This document shows, piece after piece, positions 12,578 to 24,479 of a stretch of 64,000 nucleotides of DNA. Source of the DNA: Hericium rajendrae (taxonomy: Eukaryota > Basidiomycota > Agaricomycetes > Russulales > Hericiaceae); contig CM065882.1 of assembly GCA_033439255.1 (NCBI GenBank), positions 434,001 to 498,000 on the forward strand, read 5' to 3'. Numbering within the stretch: the stretch's first letter is position 1; each line of letters starts with the position of its first letter. The notes below the pieces were generated by a model. That model worked only from the letters and a program-made list of their open reading frames with translations, was not told where the DNA came from and did not search any database. The translations under genes were made by a program, and so were the position numbers.

Positions 12578-14665
12578 TCACGCTACGTGGTCGGGCGACG
12601 GAAGCAAATGGAAGTGGTTCACTGTTTTCCTTCTCTTAGCGACGAAGGGTCCAGCAAAAGAGGTCGGTCGACCATACCGTGAAACCGTCTCGCGGTACTG
12701 AACTTTCAGCGCGGATGCACTGGAACCATTCAAATTTTCTGGACACGACAAATTGAGGGTTGTCAGAATGGTTGTGATATTCATCCACAGCACTTTATCA
12801 GCAAGGGTATTTCCAGGACAGACCCTGCCCGAGGCTTATGTCAATCTTATCACAACTTTGGTCGAGAAATGTTTGAAGAAACTCACCTGCGTCCGAACCC
12901 GAATGTGATCGATGTAGGATCTGGAGCGCTCCCATCTTGATGATGTTCTGGTATAAATTCCTCGGGACTATCATACACCATTCCATCATGCAATATCCCC
13001 CTGGTAAAAGGAAAGATGAACAGAAGATACGTTGAGCTCAAATGCTGCGCCTACATAACATTGGCAGTGATGATTGTACCTGCCGAGATTCTGTATCGAT
13101 TCTTGTAGACACAATCCTTGTCCAAGACGTGAGGAAAACCTGCAGACAAAATGTATAATCAGAAATCATTGAGCTAACTGAGCGCCATACCGAGAGGTGC
13201 AGAAGGTTGCCATCGATAGATCTCTTTCATGATACAGTCAATGTACGGTAGAGCAGGGCGATCAGCGAATTCTGGAAGCCGGTCGCCGATTGCAGAATCG
13301 ATCTCAGCCTGCGCTTTGCGTTGGACATCGGGAAAGAGGACCATAGCTAGGACAAAAGTCGAAAGAGCTGAGATCGTCTGATGGACAGCGTCAAGAAGTT
13401 CAGTATTTGCAGGTGGGATCATGTGTCACTGCCTACTGCCCCAGAGCCAGCTAGATACGATGTTCAGTGCTGATATTGTTGTTGTGAAGACGGTTCGTTA
13501 CCTAGAAGTGCACTTGCAGCTGCCCACATGATGAGATCTTCGTCCTCGTTACCACATACGGATCGACCCTCCATCAGATCTGAAAGCATCGACGGAAGCG
13601 CGTTGCCTGAATTCTGAGTTATACAATCTGAGTCAATTTATTGGAGCGACAATGGAGCTATGTACTCACGATTTTGTCCATGCCATTCACAAATGGTTCT
13701 TCAAGGATCTTGTTAACTATACCCCGCCCGAAATGGCGAGATGCTCGCTGAAACAGAGCGGGAAACCATGACTGAAGAAACCGAACTAGCGCTATGTAAG
13801 TCAAGAATATCTCTTGATGTATGAAGTGACACTGACACAATGGTATGACGGCAATTGTCCATGCGTCGGGTTGAGTCGAATGCTCAATCGCCTTCAGTGC
13901 CTCTTCAGTGAGCCTGAGATACGGCACATCCTGATGCGAAACCTCAAATCCATAAGCAATACGCATGGTGACGATATTCACTGCTCTGATATAGAATTCA
14001 GCATCTGAGCGAGGCAACAGCACGGTGAACATACCGTCGGAGCTCGTCAAGGGCATCATAGGGGTGCTCAGAGAGCCTGCTGACGAAAATGACTGCGCTG
14101 CGTTGGAGGTCAAGGTCGTATTTGATCAGAGCATTGGGGCTCAATGTCTTGTGTAGTAGTTGACGTAAATTCTTCGCACGCTCGCCTACCGACATGGGGA
14201 GTGAAGGGTCCCACCCCATCCTAGATATGTGCCGTAAATCACAGTATGTCCAGTTCATAAAGACCGAAAGCCTACTATACGTACATGGAAGCCAATATGA
14301 ACCCCGGTCTGCCAGACGAGATCCAAGACTGCTGATTGAGGAGCTCATTTGCTGCTGAAAATGAGCTGATGATGATCCAGTCTTGGCCGAAAACACGGCT
14401 ATACACAATAGGACCTGCGGATCGTGGACTTAGTGACTAACAGTCGACATATGCAGATGATAGAGGACATACCATGTTTTTGTACCCAGCGAGCTACCGC
14501 CTTCCGGAGAGGTGTCGAAAGCTGATAAGCGTTACCTATGACTGGAAGCGGAAACGGACCCGGAAATAAGTGTCTTCTAGCAAAGACCTTCCAGATAGTC
14601 CAGGAGAGAAAGGTCGCCATGGCGACTTCAACCCACAGGCCGAGATATGTCTTCAGAATCAGCAT
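12578..14665 (-). CDS. Cytochrome P450, O-methylsterigmatocystin oxidoreductase type
   Basis: Membrane-bound heme monooxygenase. The N-terminal anchor [20 protein letters not shown] is followed by the proline hinge [12 protein letters not shown]. Splicing about nine short introns gives [34 protein letters not shown], the helix [20 protein letters not shown], the ExxR K-helix [13 protein letters not shown], and then FPHVL...[14 protein letters not shown]. The heme loop FGFGRRVCPG has its Cys region restored by an intron, followed by [11 protein letters not shown]. The family is that of the fungal CYP620/CYP5144/O-methylsterigmatocystin oxidoreductase-like enzymes; the exact CYP family is uncertain. 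Two oddities: the I-helix reads AGSGAT in the best model, without the usual acidic residue, and the PERF region is shortened to [18 protein letters not shown] box lies about 57 bases before the ATG. Confidence 0.82.
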
Positions 14666-14721
14666 GTTACGAGACCGGAGCTGCGCGCCGGAGACTTCTG
14701 TGCCTCCACTTCATTTCTCAG

Positions 14722-14729
14722 TATTTATA
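14722..14729 (-). promoter_or_regulatory. TATA box of the P450 at 12578-14665
   Basis: TATAAATA on the minus strand, 57 bases upstream of the ATG at 14665. Strong match to the consensus at a fitting distance. Confidence 0.5.
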
Positions 14730-15360
14730 CCGAACCAAAGTCCTGGATGAACTGCGTGCCAGTGAGAAAGCTGATCTACAAACAATATGGATTCAACTGT
14801 ACACTGCACTTACATAGGTTTCCATGTGGTTGTATGCGTAACTAATGTTGGAAATGATACAGATGGGCGACTCGTCAAAATCAACGCGATGCGACGGCAT
14901 CCCGGATTTGTGAAGTTCGCCAGTTTGTACAGGTCCATGGCAGCGTGAAGTCTGCTGTGCAAAGATGTGAAATTTGAGGGTTCCGTGCATGTGGAGATCA
15001 CCCATACGATGAGCTGTTCTAATATCATCATACCCTACTTCGAAGAGCGCTGCGACTTCATGCGGTAGAGACAGGGCACTGTTGAAGCGGTGAGACAGGA
15101 AGCAATCCAGATGATTCTGTCGTCCGACGTGCTCGTCGTACTCTGAAACAGTGACGGCGGCAGTGGCCGGTTGGCTGATCTTGATAATCGATTGGCGCGC
15201 TCCTTCGCCAGAAGTTCTTCCAGTGTGCCAAGTGACGATTTGACATGATGACGATATATCGGTCGGTCGCAAGATTTCAAGCTGGCGTTATTCATATTCT
15301 GACATTTATGATTGTATTCATCTCGTAAGAGGATCTGCATGTATCAAGTACGATTTTTCT
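14730..15360. other. Intergenic stretch, no gene seen
   Basis: About 630 bases between the P450 promoter and the end of the DUF6533-type gene. Minus-strand ORFs of up to 159 codons occur but show no family features and overlap each other in different frames, so they look accidental. Confidence 0.35.
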
Positions 15361-17034
15361 TCACATTTCACCCATCTCCAGTTCTTCCGTATCAGGGTTA
15401 TTCCTATAGACAATCGCGGAAGGGACACGTCTCCTTGCGTGTAGGTCACGTCCTTCGGGTGCATCGAGTGAGGGATCTGATTCAGACAAAGGAATGGTAT
15501 ATGTGTCAAATGTCACATTGGTAGATCCAACCAGATTACGAAGGTTGAGAATGATTCTGCAAGTGATGACGACGGACGTGGCTCTTGACGGGTTTGTGAG
15601 GATGCCTTGCAATGCGGCGTGCTCTGGGGGAACACAGAGATATAGCAATAGACTGGCCACGGATAAACTACGATGGATGATTAGTACTGTTATTTATTGC
15701 GGACATGACGAGATGTGAAACAGCATTACCTAGCTAACACCGAGAAATACCAGAGGGAGTCTCTCAGAATGACTCCGACGAGCTTAGTTCGTCCAACTCG
15801 ATCTGTGACAGACATCAATAAAGCAGCTAAAACCACTACTATTAGCGAGTGACGCACAGAAGAGAAGGGCTTTGTGCATTGTAGTGAGACATATGAACAC
15901 TTCGAACGCAACCGCAGAAGTGAATTGGATGATTCCTGCAGTACGAGGCACCCCTGCTACAGTGAAGACACACGAGACATGTGGTATAGGAACGGGTACG
16001 ACTGTGGCGGTTGATTCCCATGATTTTAACCAAGTGGATAAAGACCGAACAACCAGATGGCTTACATTTTGTTTGGACTGTGGCGACAACGAGGCATCCG
16101 AGTAAGGCTAAAGTTTGTAACTGGCGAAACCTCTGTACTTCAGTCATATTTACTTTGAGGCAGCACTAAAACTCACGACTGGGGCCGAGATGAATATCCA
16201 GAGAGCGTAACGTGATTGATTGAACAGGGCATATGTCCTCATGGCCAAAACCGCTACCGACATCATAGATAAGCTATCAGCCGTCCGACAATGTAATGGA
16301 GCTCACCGGTGACTGGGATGACAAGAATCATGGATGACCAGGCATCGAACTCGTAGTATGCTCGACAAAACTGTAAAGCTCTGACGGTAATGCGCATCGT
16401 GACAGGGCACTGACATGACTCACGTTGAATGGAGCATCTAACCAGAGATAGTCTGAAACGAGTCAAATGTATGCGGATGCCGTGATTTCGAGAGAGACAT
16501 ACAGATAACATTAACGCCCATTTGAATGAGATTCCCATACCGCAAAAAGAGGTAGATGAATGTCCCCTTCGACATTTTTGATCTCTGTCCTGGAAACTCA
16601 ATATACGATGGAGTTGTATAGAACATATGCTTGCCCATATAAATTTATACTAAGCCGAGCAGATTGAGTATGCTAAGTTCGATGTTCGAGTCGCAACAGG
16701 CTTATGCATACCTCGCTTCAAACAAATTAGTTTCAGCGCGCGCAGGTTCAGAAGGTCTTGCGTACCTCGGAAAAGTTATGACCGAGTCGTAGACGAGCAA
16801 TGCAAGGCTTGCCACTGCAGCATTGTCATGTTGAGATGAGTCGAGACGATGATGAAAACCTGATACTGACCTGTCAAATACTAAGTTTGCGTCAGGACAC
16901 AGAACTGCTACATATAGTGTGCATTTGAAACTTACGTTCAATATTTGTAGATCTTTTTCTGCACTAACGAAGGCTGCAAGAGCAGCAGCGGCTGTCGGAG
17001 CAGTAGCGCTGGATTCTGCGGGATTCGCGTTCAT
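15361..17034 (-). CDS. DUF6533-type seven-helix integral membrane protein
   Basis: A family of unknown function that is widespread and expanded in Agaricomycetes. The start MNANPAESSATAP is followed by an Ala-rich leader, then the hallmark helix AVASLALLVYDSVITFPR that defines DUF6533. Next come SKGTFIYLFLRYGNLIQMG, then CRAYYEFDAWSSMILVI, and MMSVAVLAMRTYALFNQSRYALW (shared Y-A-L-F/Y-N motif). Further hydrophobic segments follow, then SLWYFSVLA. The last exon is SLLLYLCVP... with VVITCRIILNLRNL and a hydrophilic tail ending ELEMGEM. The gene is cut by many short introns; the middle exons (about 15840-16150) are only partly resolved. It could be a receptor or transporter-like membrane protein. 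Its place between P450 genes may be chance. Confidence 0.7.
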
Positions 17035-17117
17035 AAGGAGGAAGGCTGAAGAAGATCTTACAAGTGATACGGCGAGATACGAAAGACACTCGAATCGAGA
17101 AGTCTTTACGGCGCTGG

Positions 17118-17126
17118 TCTATATAT
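17118..17126 (-). promoter_or_regulatory. TATA-like box of the DUF6533-type gene
   Basis: AT-rich TATATAG-like box about 85-90 bases upstream of the ATG at 17034 on the minus strand. Confidence 0.3.
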
Positions 17127-18335
17127 TTTAGAACCGTACCTTCAAGGCGTCGACAATACTGCACGATCTCGGCGCTCGGCGACTAAGGGTTCTGGCTCCC
17201 GATAGCTGTGGATTGACATGATAATCTGATCTAGCTTCGGCGTATTCTTGATACAAGGAGCACGTCTGCTATTCTCGCGCGGACGGGAGCTTTGACAGAA
17301 AGTGCAATCATCCGGCCAGCGTCCATCATGAAGTTAGTTCCTTGTATGTGGTACGCACTGGCCGTCACAGTGTGATACGTGAGATGGAGTAGAGCATCTG
17401 TGATGATACCTGATAGATCGTACAATCAGCTTGCCAGGGTCGTCGAGCTTAATCATTGCGAACACGAAGAAACCCTACGAAAATAATGCATCCTAGTAGA
17501 CGGCACAGGGCGCATCGCTGCATGATGCTTATGCATGTGCATGCTCAAACACGAGCCTTAGTCTTGTGGTGAAAAGTCCGTCGAACGTTTGCTTCTGGCC
17601 GGGCACATGATGCGGGCGTCGCATCTGCTTGTCCGAGTGAATTGGATCTGAAAATGGGTTTCAAGAACGTTATGAGTGCGAGCCTTAAGAGTGGACGAGG
17701 AGCAACGGCGGAGAAGAGCTGATGGTCATTTGTCTACTGATCGTCGCAAGACGCTCACGCTCACCCTCGCGAACCTGGTTCGATGTTGAGTTAACGTTGA
17801 CCACTGGCAGAAGGCGGTAAGTAAGCCCTGGTCTGAGCAGGAAGGAAAGAAGTGTATTCCGGGTGTTTCCGGTAGTCTCTGACTCTCTGACCAGTCACTT
17901 CGGCCAATGACGAGTCTGTGCGGCCGCGCGACCAGACACTCCAAGTCCACCTTCGCCCTTCACACCCGATCTTAGTTACGGCTTTGTGATATCAATCTCA
18001 ATGTCTTGACAAGGCTTGCTATTCCCATGTGCATTGAAGCAAGCTGTGCCATAAAGGGTCTCAATCACCATCCTCAGAATCCGAAGCTGCTGGCGGCGCC
18101 TTTCGATTTCGACACCTTCCCTTGTACAGGAGTGCTCATCAGGGATCAGCTGTATGTTAGGATCTTTCCGCTTCCTTCCTGTGATGGAAGTTTCTGGTGA
18201 GAACCGCGGATACCACGCATCAAGCATGCAGGTTTGTTCTTGCAGGGTTCACACGAGTTGTTTCCGCACCGCTCATTCTCTTTCCTCTGCGAGCTCAGTT
18301 CCTTAGGTGTCCGGTTCAACTAACAGTGCTTGCAT
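17127..18335. other. Intergenic, divergent promoter region, no gene seen
   Basis: About 1.2 kb between the divergent DUF6533-type gene and the P450 at 18336. Short ORFs (for example on the minus strand at 17231-17425) lack ATG starts or domains. It probably holds the promoters of both genes. Confidence 0.35.
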
Positions 18336-20445
18336 ATGGAGAGGGGTAATCTTTTCGTCGCTGTCGGGACAGTCCTCTTGATAGCTTTGTATCAATCAAG
18401 GGGTCGCAGAGTTGACCTGGTGCGCACCATTCCTCGAACTCACTCAAATGCATGCTATGACCTTACTTGTAGACCAAGATTCCGAACATCGGATATCGGA
18501 GTCCAATTGCATCATTTTTGACCGTCGTAAACTATCTCAGAGCGTCGCACGTCGTTCTGCGTGAAGGCTATCAGAAGGTTCGTCTGCTAATGTCTTGCGC
18601 TCATGCGCCCATTTGACGTGACTCTCTGATCGGTCTTGTCTAGTATAAAGGTCGTATCTTCAAGGTTCCACAGATATCGGGCTGGCTGTTAATTGTTACT
18701 GGCGAAAATCTGGTCGAGGAGCTTCGCCAAGCTCCCGAACATGTTCTGTCAATGGAAGCTGCAATGTCAGATGTAAGTGTCGGTGTTCTAATGCTCTCCC
18801 TTTGCCTTTGATTCAATTCTTACATTCTCTTAGATCCTGCAGGGTGATTATACGCTCGGGCGCGAAATACGGGAGAACTCGTACCAGATCGGAGTGATCC
18901 GTACGACCCTGAACAAGAATATCCCCGCTATTCTGCCTGATGTTGTCGATGAGATCGGCGCTGCGCTTTCAGATGAGATTGACACTAAAGTGCATTCCTC
19001 GGGTTCGAATTTTCGCCTCAAAGTGTATTTGCATCCGGCTGACGTTGTCCGCGAAGATTGGACTCCTTTGAAAGTCGGTGACTTGTTCATATCCGTGGTC
19101 TGTCGGGCAAGCAATAGAGTCTTCGTCGGTTTACCCCTCTGTAAGTGGGTTGTACTTGCTGTAGTTCTAATTTTTGACCGCTTTTCAAGGCCGAAACGAA
19201 GATTATTGCAAGGTCACTGTCAATTTCGCTCTCAACGTCATGATCGGTTCATTTTTTCTCGGTCTGGTTCCCTCGTTCTTGAAACCGTACGTCCCAAAGC
19301 AACGTTGAACTCAGTTGTTAATAATACTGACCTTGTGCAGGGCAGCGGGAAAGCTTTTCACGACTCTTTCTGGTTCTCATCGGAGGATACTCAAGCACCT
19401 CGAGCCAATCATAGCGGAGCGCAAGGCCAAAATAGCCGAGTATGGTCCTGACTACCCTGGAAAGCCTGTCAGTATCGATTTCTACTCCGCAGCATGGAGT
19501 CGTAGCTCAAGGAATCTGCTTAGAACGATCTTCTCTCCTGGTTCATGGATGCGGCCCCAGCTCCCTACGACACTGCAGAGAGCCTAGCACTTCGCATACT
19601 CGACACCAATTTTGTCGCATTACATTCAACATCCATGGTAAGCTAAGTCTTTCAGGGTTTCCATTCCATAATTAATAATATCTTTGAAAGTCTTTCGTTC
19701 ATGCTTTGTATCACCTAGCCTCGAAGCCGTCATACGTAGACGCCCTCCGTGCCGAAGTGCTCGAGAATTTGGGCACGGAGTCTGCAGGTTGGACGCAGAA
19801 TGCATTTGCCCATTGCTGGAAGCTTGACAGCTTCCTGAAGGAGAGTCAACGCCTGAACGGGCTCGGTGCTTGTGAGTCTTCCGCTCGGAGATAGGGTAGC
19901 CTTGTCACATCATCTTGCAGTGTCACTGCCGCGCAAGGCAATGCGGTCTTACACCTTCCGCGACGGGACGACTATCCCAGAAGGCATTATGATAGCTGCA
20001 ACGCAGACAGCGACCCACTTGGACGAGGCGTACTACTTGGATCCTGACGAGTTTGACGGATACCGCTTCTCAAAGCTCCGCGAGCAGGCTGTGGGAAGGG
20101 ATCAGTCAAACTACGGCGATGAGGCGGAGCAAGGACAGGATGAAGACTGGCGACACCGGCTTACTGGGACCGGTTTGGGTTATCTCGCGTTTGGCGGTGG
20201 CCGACATGTTTGGTATGTTCCAGTGATGAAGAGCAATTGGAATCGCTGACAAATGCGAACGTGACAGCCCCGGGAGATTCTTCGCATCTCTGGAGTTGAA
20301 GTGTATGATGGCATACATACTTCTCAGGTACGACGTGAAGATGGAGAAGGAAGGGGTCAGACCAGCAGACCAGTGGTTTGGGCCTGCGTGTATTCCAGAC
20401 AGAAGTGTTAACGTTCTCTTCAGACGCAGAGCAAGGTCTCCATAG
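18336..20445 (+). CDS. Cytochrome P450, CYP512 / ent-kaurene-oxidase-like, intact
   Basis: Ten exons give 537 residues in an unbroken frame: 18336-18419, 18473-18577, 18644-18772, 18834-19140, 19190-19285, 19341-19467, 19524-19637, 19691-19871, 19921-20212 and 20267-20445. The total is 1614 bases and all joins are GT-AG. N-terminal anchor LFVAVGTVLLIALYQ, hinge TKIPNIGYRSP, then YKGRIFKVP, IIAERKAKIAEYGPDYPGKP, the I-helix NFVALHSTSM, ExxR in FLKESQRL, AMRSYTFRDGTTIPEG and the heme loop FGGGRHVCPGRFFASLELK. Cys is again formed across an intron. The end is NVLFRRRARSP. In polypores CYP512 enzymes are known to oxidise lanostane triterpenoids; a similar role is inferred. Two broken relatives lie at 9460 and 24480. 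Family assignment is from motifs only. Confidence 0.88.
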
Positions 20446-21282
20446 TGCTTAGTTTCCAGGCTAGATATGTACAGCATTTCATTCTATAATTGGCCTACTG
20501 TTATCCAAGCTTCTGATACACAAGGTTCGCGTATTCAAGCTCACCTACGGCGAAGTCGTGGGCCGATGTGCTATGCCCACCCCCAGGCTGTAGTACATCA
20601 TCAGCGGTGAGGACAGAACAGTATACGCACGACATAACTGATGCAGTCTTAACACCGATTGCATAGCATAGAACATCTTATCGATGGGCCCAAGGATACG
20701 TCGGTGTGATCATCAGCTCAGCATTTGTACCACGACGGGCAATGATCTGTGAAGCTGGTATGTGAACTAAGCAATGTTCTGGCGCTCTCATAGCTGACCC
20801 TGGATGCCGTCTTCTTTTTGGATCGCCTTGATTCAGCTCGGTGAAACCCACAACTTCACATCAATAGGCCTGAAATCCGGTTGATTTGATGTACATATGG
20901 CCAAGGCCTGAAATTTTTTGATATCAGATTATCACGAAGAAGACGGGCACAGTCGTCCTTCCGATGGTCTTGACGCAATTGACTATGTACTAGATGCCGA
21001 CAAGGAACAATTGACTGAACCTGTTCGTACCGAAGCGCAAGTTGCAGGCTCATGGAACGCCAGGAGATGCCACAGCCTCTGACGAACAGAGTGTGAGACG
21101 CAATCCTGACTTGATCGTGCGCAGACGATTATCCAGAAGTCAACATATTCACAGCTTGTGCTAGGATCATCGCAGCCTCTGGACTATATGGCACGCCCCA
21201 AAATCCTCAGCAATGGATATCGCTCACCGGAAACCTTCTCTCGTTCACATCTGCATTCCTCGTTCCCAGTTCGACGTGTCTG
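20446..21282. other. Intergenic stretch upstream of a P450
   Basis: About 840 bases between two co-oriented P450 genes. The last 140 bases before the ATG at 21283 are open in the P450 frame, so an N-terminal extension cannot be excluded, but no upstream exon with P450 character is visible. No other gene seen. Confidence 0.35.
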
Positions 21283-23531
21283 ATGCCAGTCCTTGCCATT
21301 CGACTCTATTCTGCCTGGGCAGACGGAAGCCTATGGGGCACTTTGCACGACTTCATGAACGGTGCGTCATTGCTATAGGTCGTGTCTTATTTATGCCTGA
21401 GCAACACATCCCGCAGGCCCCGTATTCTACGTCGCCATATTCATCAGTCTAATATCTATCTCACTCACTTACCGAGCTACTGTCTACCCTTACCTTCTCT
21501 CACCTCTCAAGCATATTCCAGGCCCTTCGCTGCTGGACGGCCACCTCCTTTTGGGCCATTATCCTCAGATCCTTGCATCCGAAGCTGGTCAGATCCAGAA
21601 GTATTGGGTCGAGAAATACGGATCTACCGTCAACGTCGTCGGCCCTTTTGGTCTTGAGCGGTTGATCTTCACCAGTCCCAAGGCCCTACGGGCAATCCTT
21701 GTAGAGAAAGCTTCTCATTTCGATAAGGCAAGTGTTTATGCCTTAATTCTTAGCCCCGCGAAACCGACAGGAAACTGACGTACCTTGTCAGCCTAAATTT
21801 GTCCAGAACATCCTGGCATTGACGACTGGTGCCACTGGCATCCTCGCCGCTACGGGCGCAGAGCATAGGTCACTGCGACAAGCTTTCTCGCCTGCGGTAT
21901 CCGCACACAAGATCCTGAGATACCAGAGTTCTCTACGCGAACAGGTTGCTGCAACTGTTGAATCGTTGGTCTCGCAGATTGCCAATGCTACTCATCACAG
22001 TGCCGTGATTCTCATGCATCCTTATGGTATGTCTACTTTCTAGATCGCCGTGGAGCATATTTACATCTGTTTCCAGCCTCTCGACTGGCTCTTAGAATCG
22101 CGGCTTCAGTGGCATTTGGGTTTGACGTAGATGACACGCCCGATACATGGGACGCCATGGCATCTGCATATAACGACGTTCTGGCATACCAGTCAGGGGC
22201 CAACATTACGAAGTTCGCTGTGTTATTGTCCATCCCAGGCGCGGCTCGTCTTCTACTCAGCCGTCGGTGCTACAGATTTGTGAAAAGCACCGAGAACTGG
22301 GCCCTAAGATGGTTCCCATTTATTGGTAAGTCGACCCTGTTACTGAATATTCACATGGACCCGGTGCTGAAAGACATCCATCGCAGCGCCTGTCTATGTG
22401 ACTGTGAGCTCGATGCACACAATTAGGTCTACGGCACGGACCATAATCGAGGATAACCTACGCACGGATCAGGACAGAGAATATCATCTCTCAGATCGCT
22501 CCGAAAAACATATGAACACAATGCAGATCCTCCTTGGGCAACACCTATCTTTGGGGCCAGCTCAAACTTCAGCTGAGTGGACAGCCGAAGGTCGAGAGGA
22601 TGCAATAGACGTGATGGTCGACCAATTCATCGCTTTCCTTGGGGCTGGCCATGAGACGGTCAGTTCAGCGCTGACATGGGTGAGCTTTCACAATTGCATG
22701 GAAACGTGTCAAGTATTGACTTGATTCGCATCCGTCAGATGCTCTGGCTCTTAGCATCACACCCTGACACTCAAGACGAATTGCGCAAAGAGCTCTGTAC
22801 CGGTGGAGGCCAAGGCGGACCGACTCATGATTCACTCCAATCGCTCCCTTACCTTTCTGCGGTTATCTACGAGTCTCTTCGACTCTTCCCGCCGATCCCT
22901 GCTTCGTTTCGAGAAGCCGTAGTAGATACCGATGTTGATGGTACTTTCGTTCCGAAAGGTACTTTCATCTACTTTCACCTACTGAATTATTGCTAAAAAT
23001 GATGCCCCGCATCCCTTCCTAGGAACCATGATCTATCTTGGGATCCGAACGATCAATACGCTCGAGAGTTACTGGGGACCAGACGCCGCAGAATTTCGTC
23101 CTTCTCGCTGGCTGGACCATTCCGGCGACGGATCTACACCTAAGTTCGATCTGAACAAACCTACCGGGAAAGACAACAGTTTCGCTTTCCAGAGCTTTCT
23201 TTCAGGCAGTCATGCGTGTCTTGGAAGGGCCATGGCCATGATCGAGATCAAGATGATGTTAGGGTAAGTAATGACAGTCTCATAGTCCAGCAGATCAGAT
23301 TATATACATCGGTCGGCTTGCAGTTCACTCATTCGCAGTCTTACATTCTCGCCTGCATATGATGGGCAGGTCGCTTCGCCATCAACTGGCGTCACCATGA
23401 GTGAGTAGCCACCCGCGGTTTATCTTCATGGTTGTTGACAACGATCCGCCTCCTTATTCACAGCGCCATCAGACCATTTACCGCTGCGCGTCACTCTGGC
23501 CAAACACAGCTCCTGCTGTTCAGAGATATGA
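21283..23531 (+). CDS. Cytochrome P450, complete, with a GC-AG intron
   Basis: Heme monooxygenase with anchor PVFYVAIFISLISISLTYRA and hinge LKHIPGPSLLDGHLLLGHYP. Exon 1 is 21283-21361 and exon 2 is 21417-21727, both phase-consistent. Exon 2 ends at FDK before GCAAGT, giving a GC-AG intron into PKFVQNILALTTGATGILAA. Then come the C-helix region EHRSLRQAFSPAV, FLGAGHETVSSALTW (I-helix AGxET), ExxR in YESLRLFPPIPA, GTMIYLGIRTIN, FRPSRWLD, and the heme loop FLSGSHACLGRAMAMIE. The last exon reads TPSDHLPLRVTLAKH, a typical P450 end, with the stop at 23529-23531. It resembles the CYP5037/CYP5150-like group of basidiomycetes, but that placement is tentative. It is a different family from the P450s at 12578 and 18336, so no recent duplication links them. 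Confidence 0.85.
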
Positions 23532-23829
23532 CGAAATATGCCGTGCCCAAAATCGTTGTCTTCGCAGAGCAGACCTTGAATAGGACCGACTTGCTCGCGA
23601 ACTTCGTTTTGTTATTTGTGGAAAGCAACCTTATTTAATCCTTCAAATCAGTCTATTCATTATACTCCGCGAGACATCTGTGGACGATTTCGAAACCCTC
23701 GTAGCTAAGGCTATGCCTGTATTTATTTGTGACCTGGAGTAGTAGTAAACTAAACCGTCCGATTGTCTGAACTATCTCACTGTAGTGAGACGTCCAAGCT
23801 CACCGCAACGAAACCCCATGTTGCTCCTG

Positions 23830-24420
23830 GCCTCCCGTGTTTATGCGGTATAGATTCTTGATCGTCCGATGGCGAGACAAACGGTTAAGTGGAACAGGAT
23901 ACTCCCTTGCTCGCATCTATTTGTTCGTCAAAGTCGAACACCGTGATCACAGTCTGGCTCAAAGAACGACGTACCCGACTATGAAGAGATTCGAGCACCA
24001 ATGCAACGTCTCTGGCACATACTTTCGCCAGATCGATGAACACGTCCTGACGCGAAGACACGTCCATATTCACCGAGACCTGTCCGAGCCGGGGAAGGCT
24101 TGAGCGCAGGAGTGCCACTGTAAAACGCTCGAGTGTATTCCTATCCGTCTTTGTGATCCTGAAGGCTGGGATGCTTGGGAGGGACATGTCATTCGCGAGC
24201 AGCTCTTCGAGTGCGCAGAAGCGCAGGATGAACATCGCGTGGTGCCCAAGCAGGCGCAAGAGCTCGACGGAGTGTATGCCAGGCGCGTACTCTTGAATGT
24301 GTTGCATGCTGGCTCTTACGCTTATGGGGCGGAGTGGATGTGCAAGCTGTCGCGCCGCCCTGCTCGGGGAGGAAGGAGCTGGTAGAGGGAGACCGGGTAC
24401 GGGATCATATGAATCCTGAA
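23830..24420 (-). pseudogene. F-box/LRR protein remnant (C-terminal part)
   Basis: Decayed copy of the F-box family found elsewhere in this window. At about 24320-24410 the frame gives LLPPRAGRRDSLHIHS, matching LLPPIPAGQRGSLxILS of intact copies. Further on are CALEELLAND, FTVALLRSSLPRLGQVSVN and IDLAKVCARDVALVLES. The distinctive last exon is still there after AAATAG, reading REYPVPLNRLSRHRTIKNLY, with the VDHFPR core mutated to LNRLSR. Frames shift between these pieces, and the F-box end is absent. It is immediately followed by a P450 fragment in the same orientation. Confidence 0.65.
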
Positions 24421-24479
24421 GGCATACTTAGGAAGCAATGACTCTCAGCGGAGGATATTGTGCCGGGACACATACGTGC

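Noticed and set aside
21140-21282. N-terminal extension of the P450 upstream of 21283
   Set aside because: The frame is open for about 140 bases but adds no P450-like sequence, and the ATG at 21283 precedes a normal membrane anchor.
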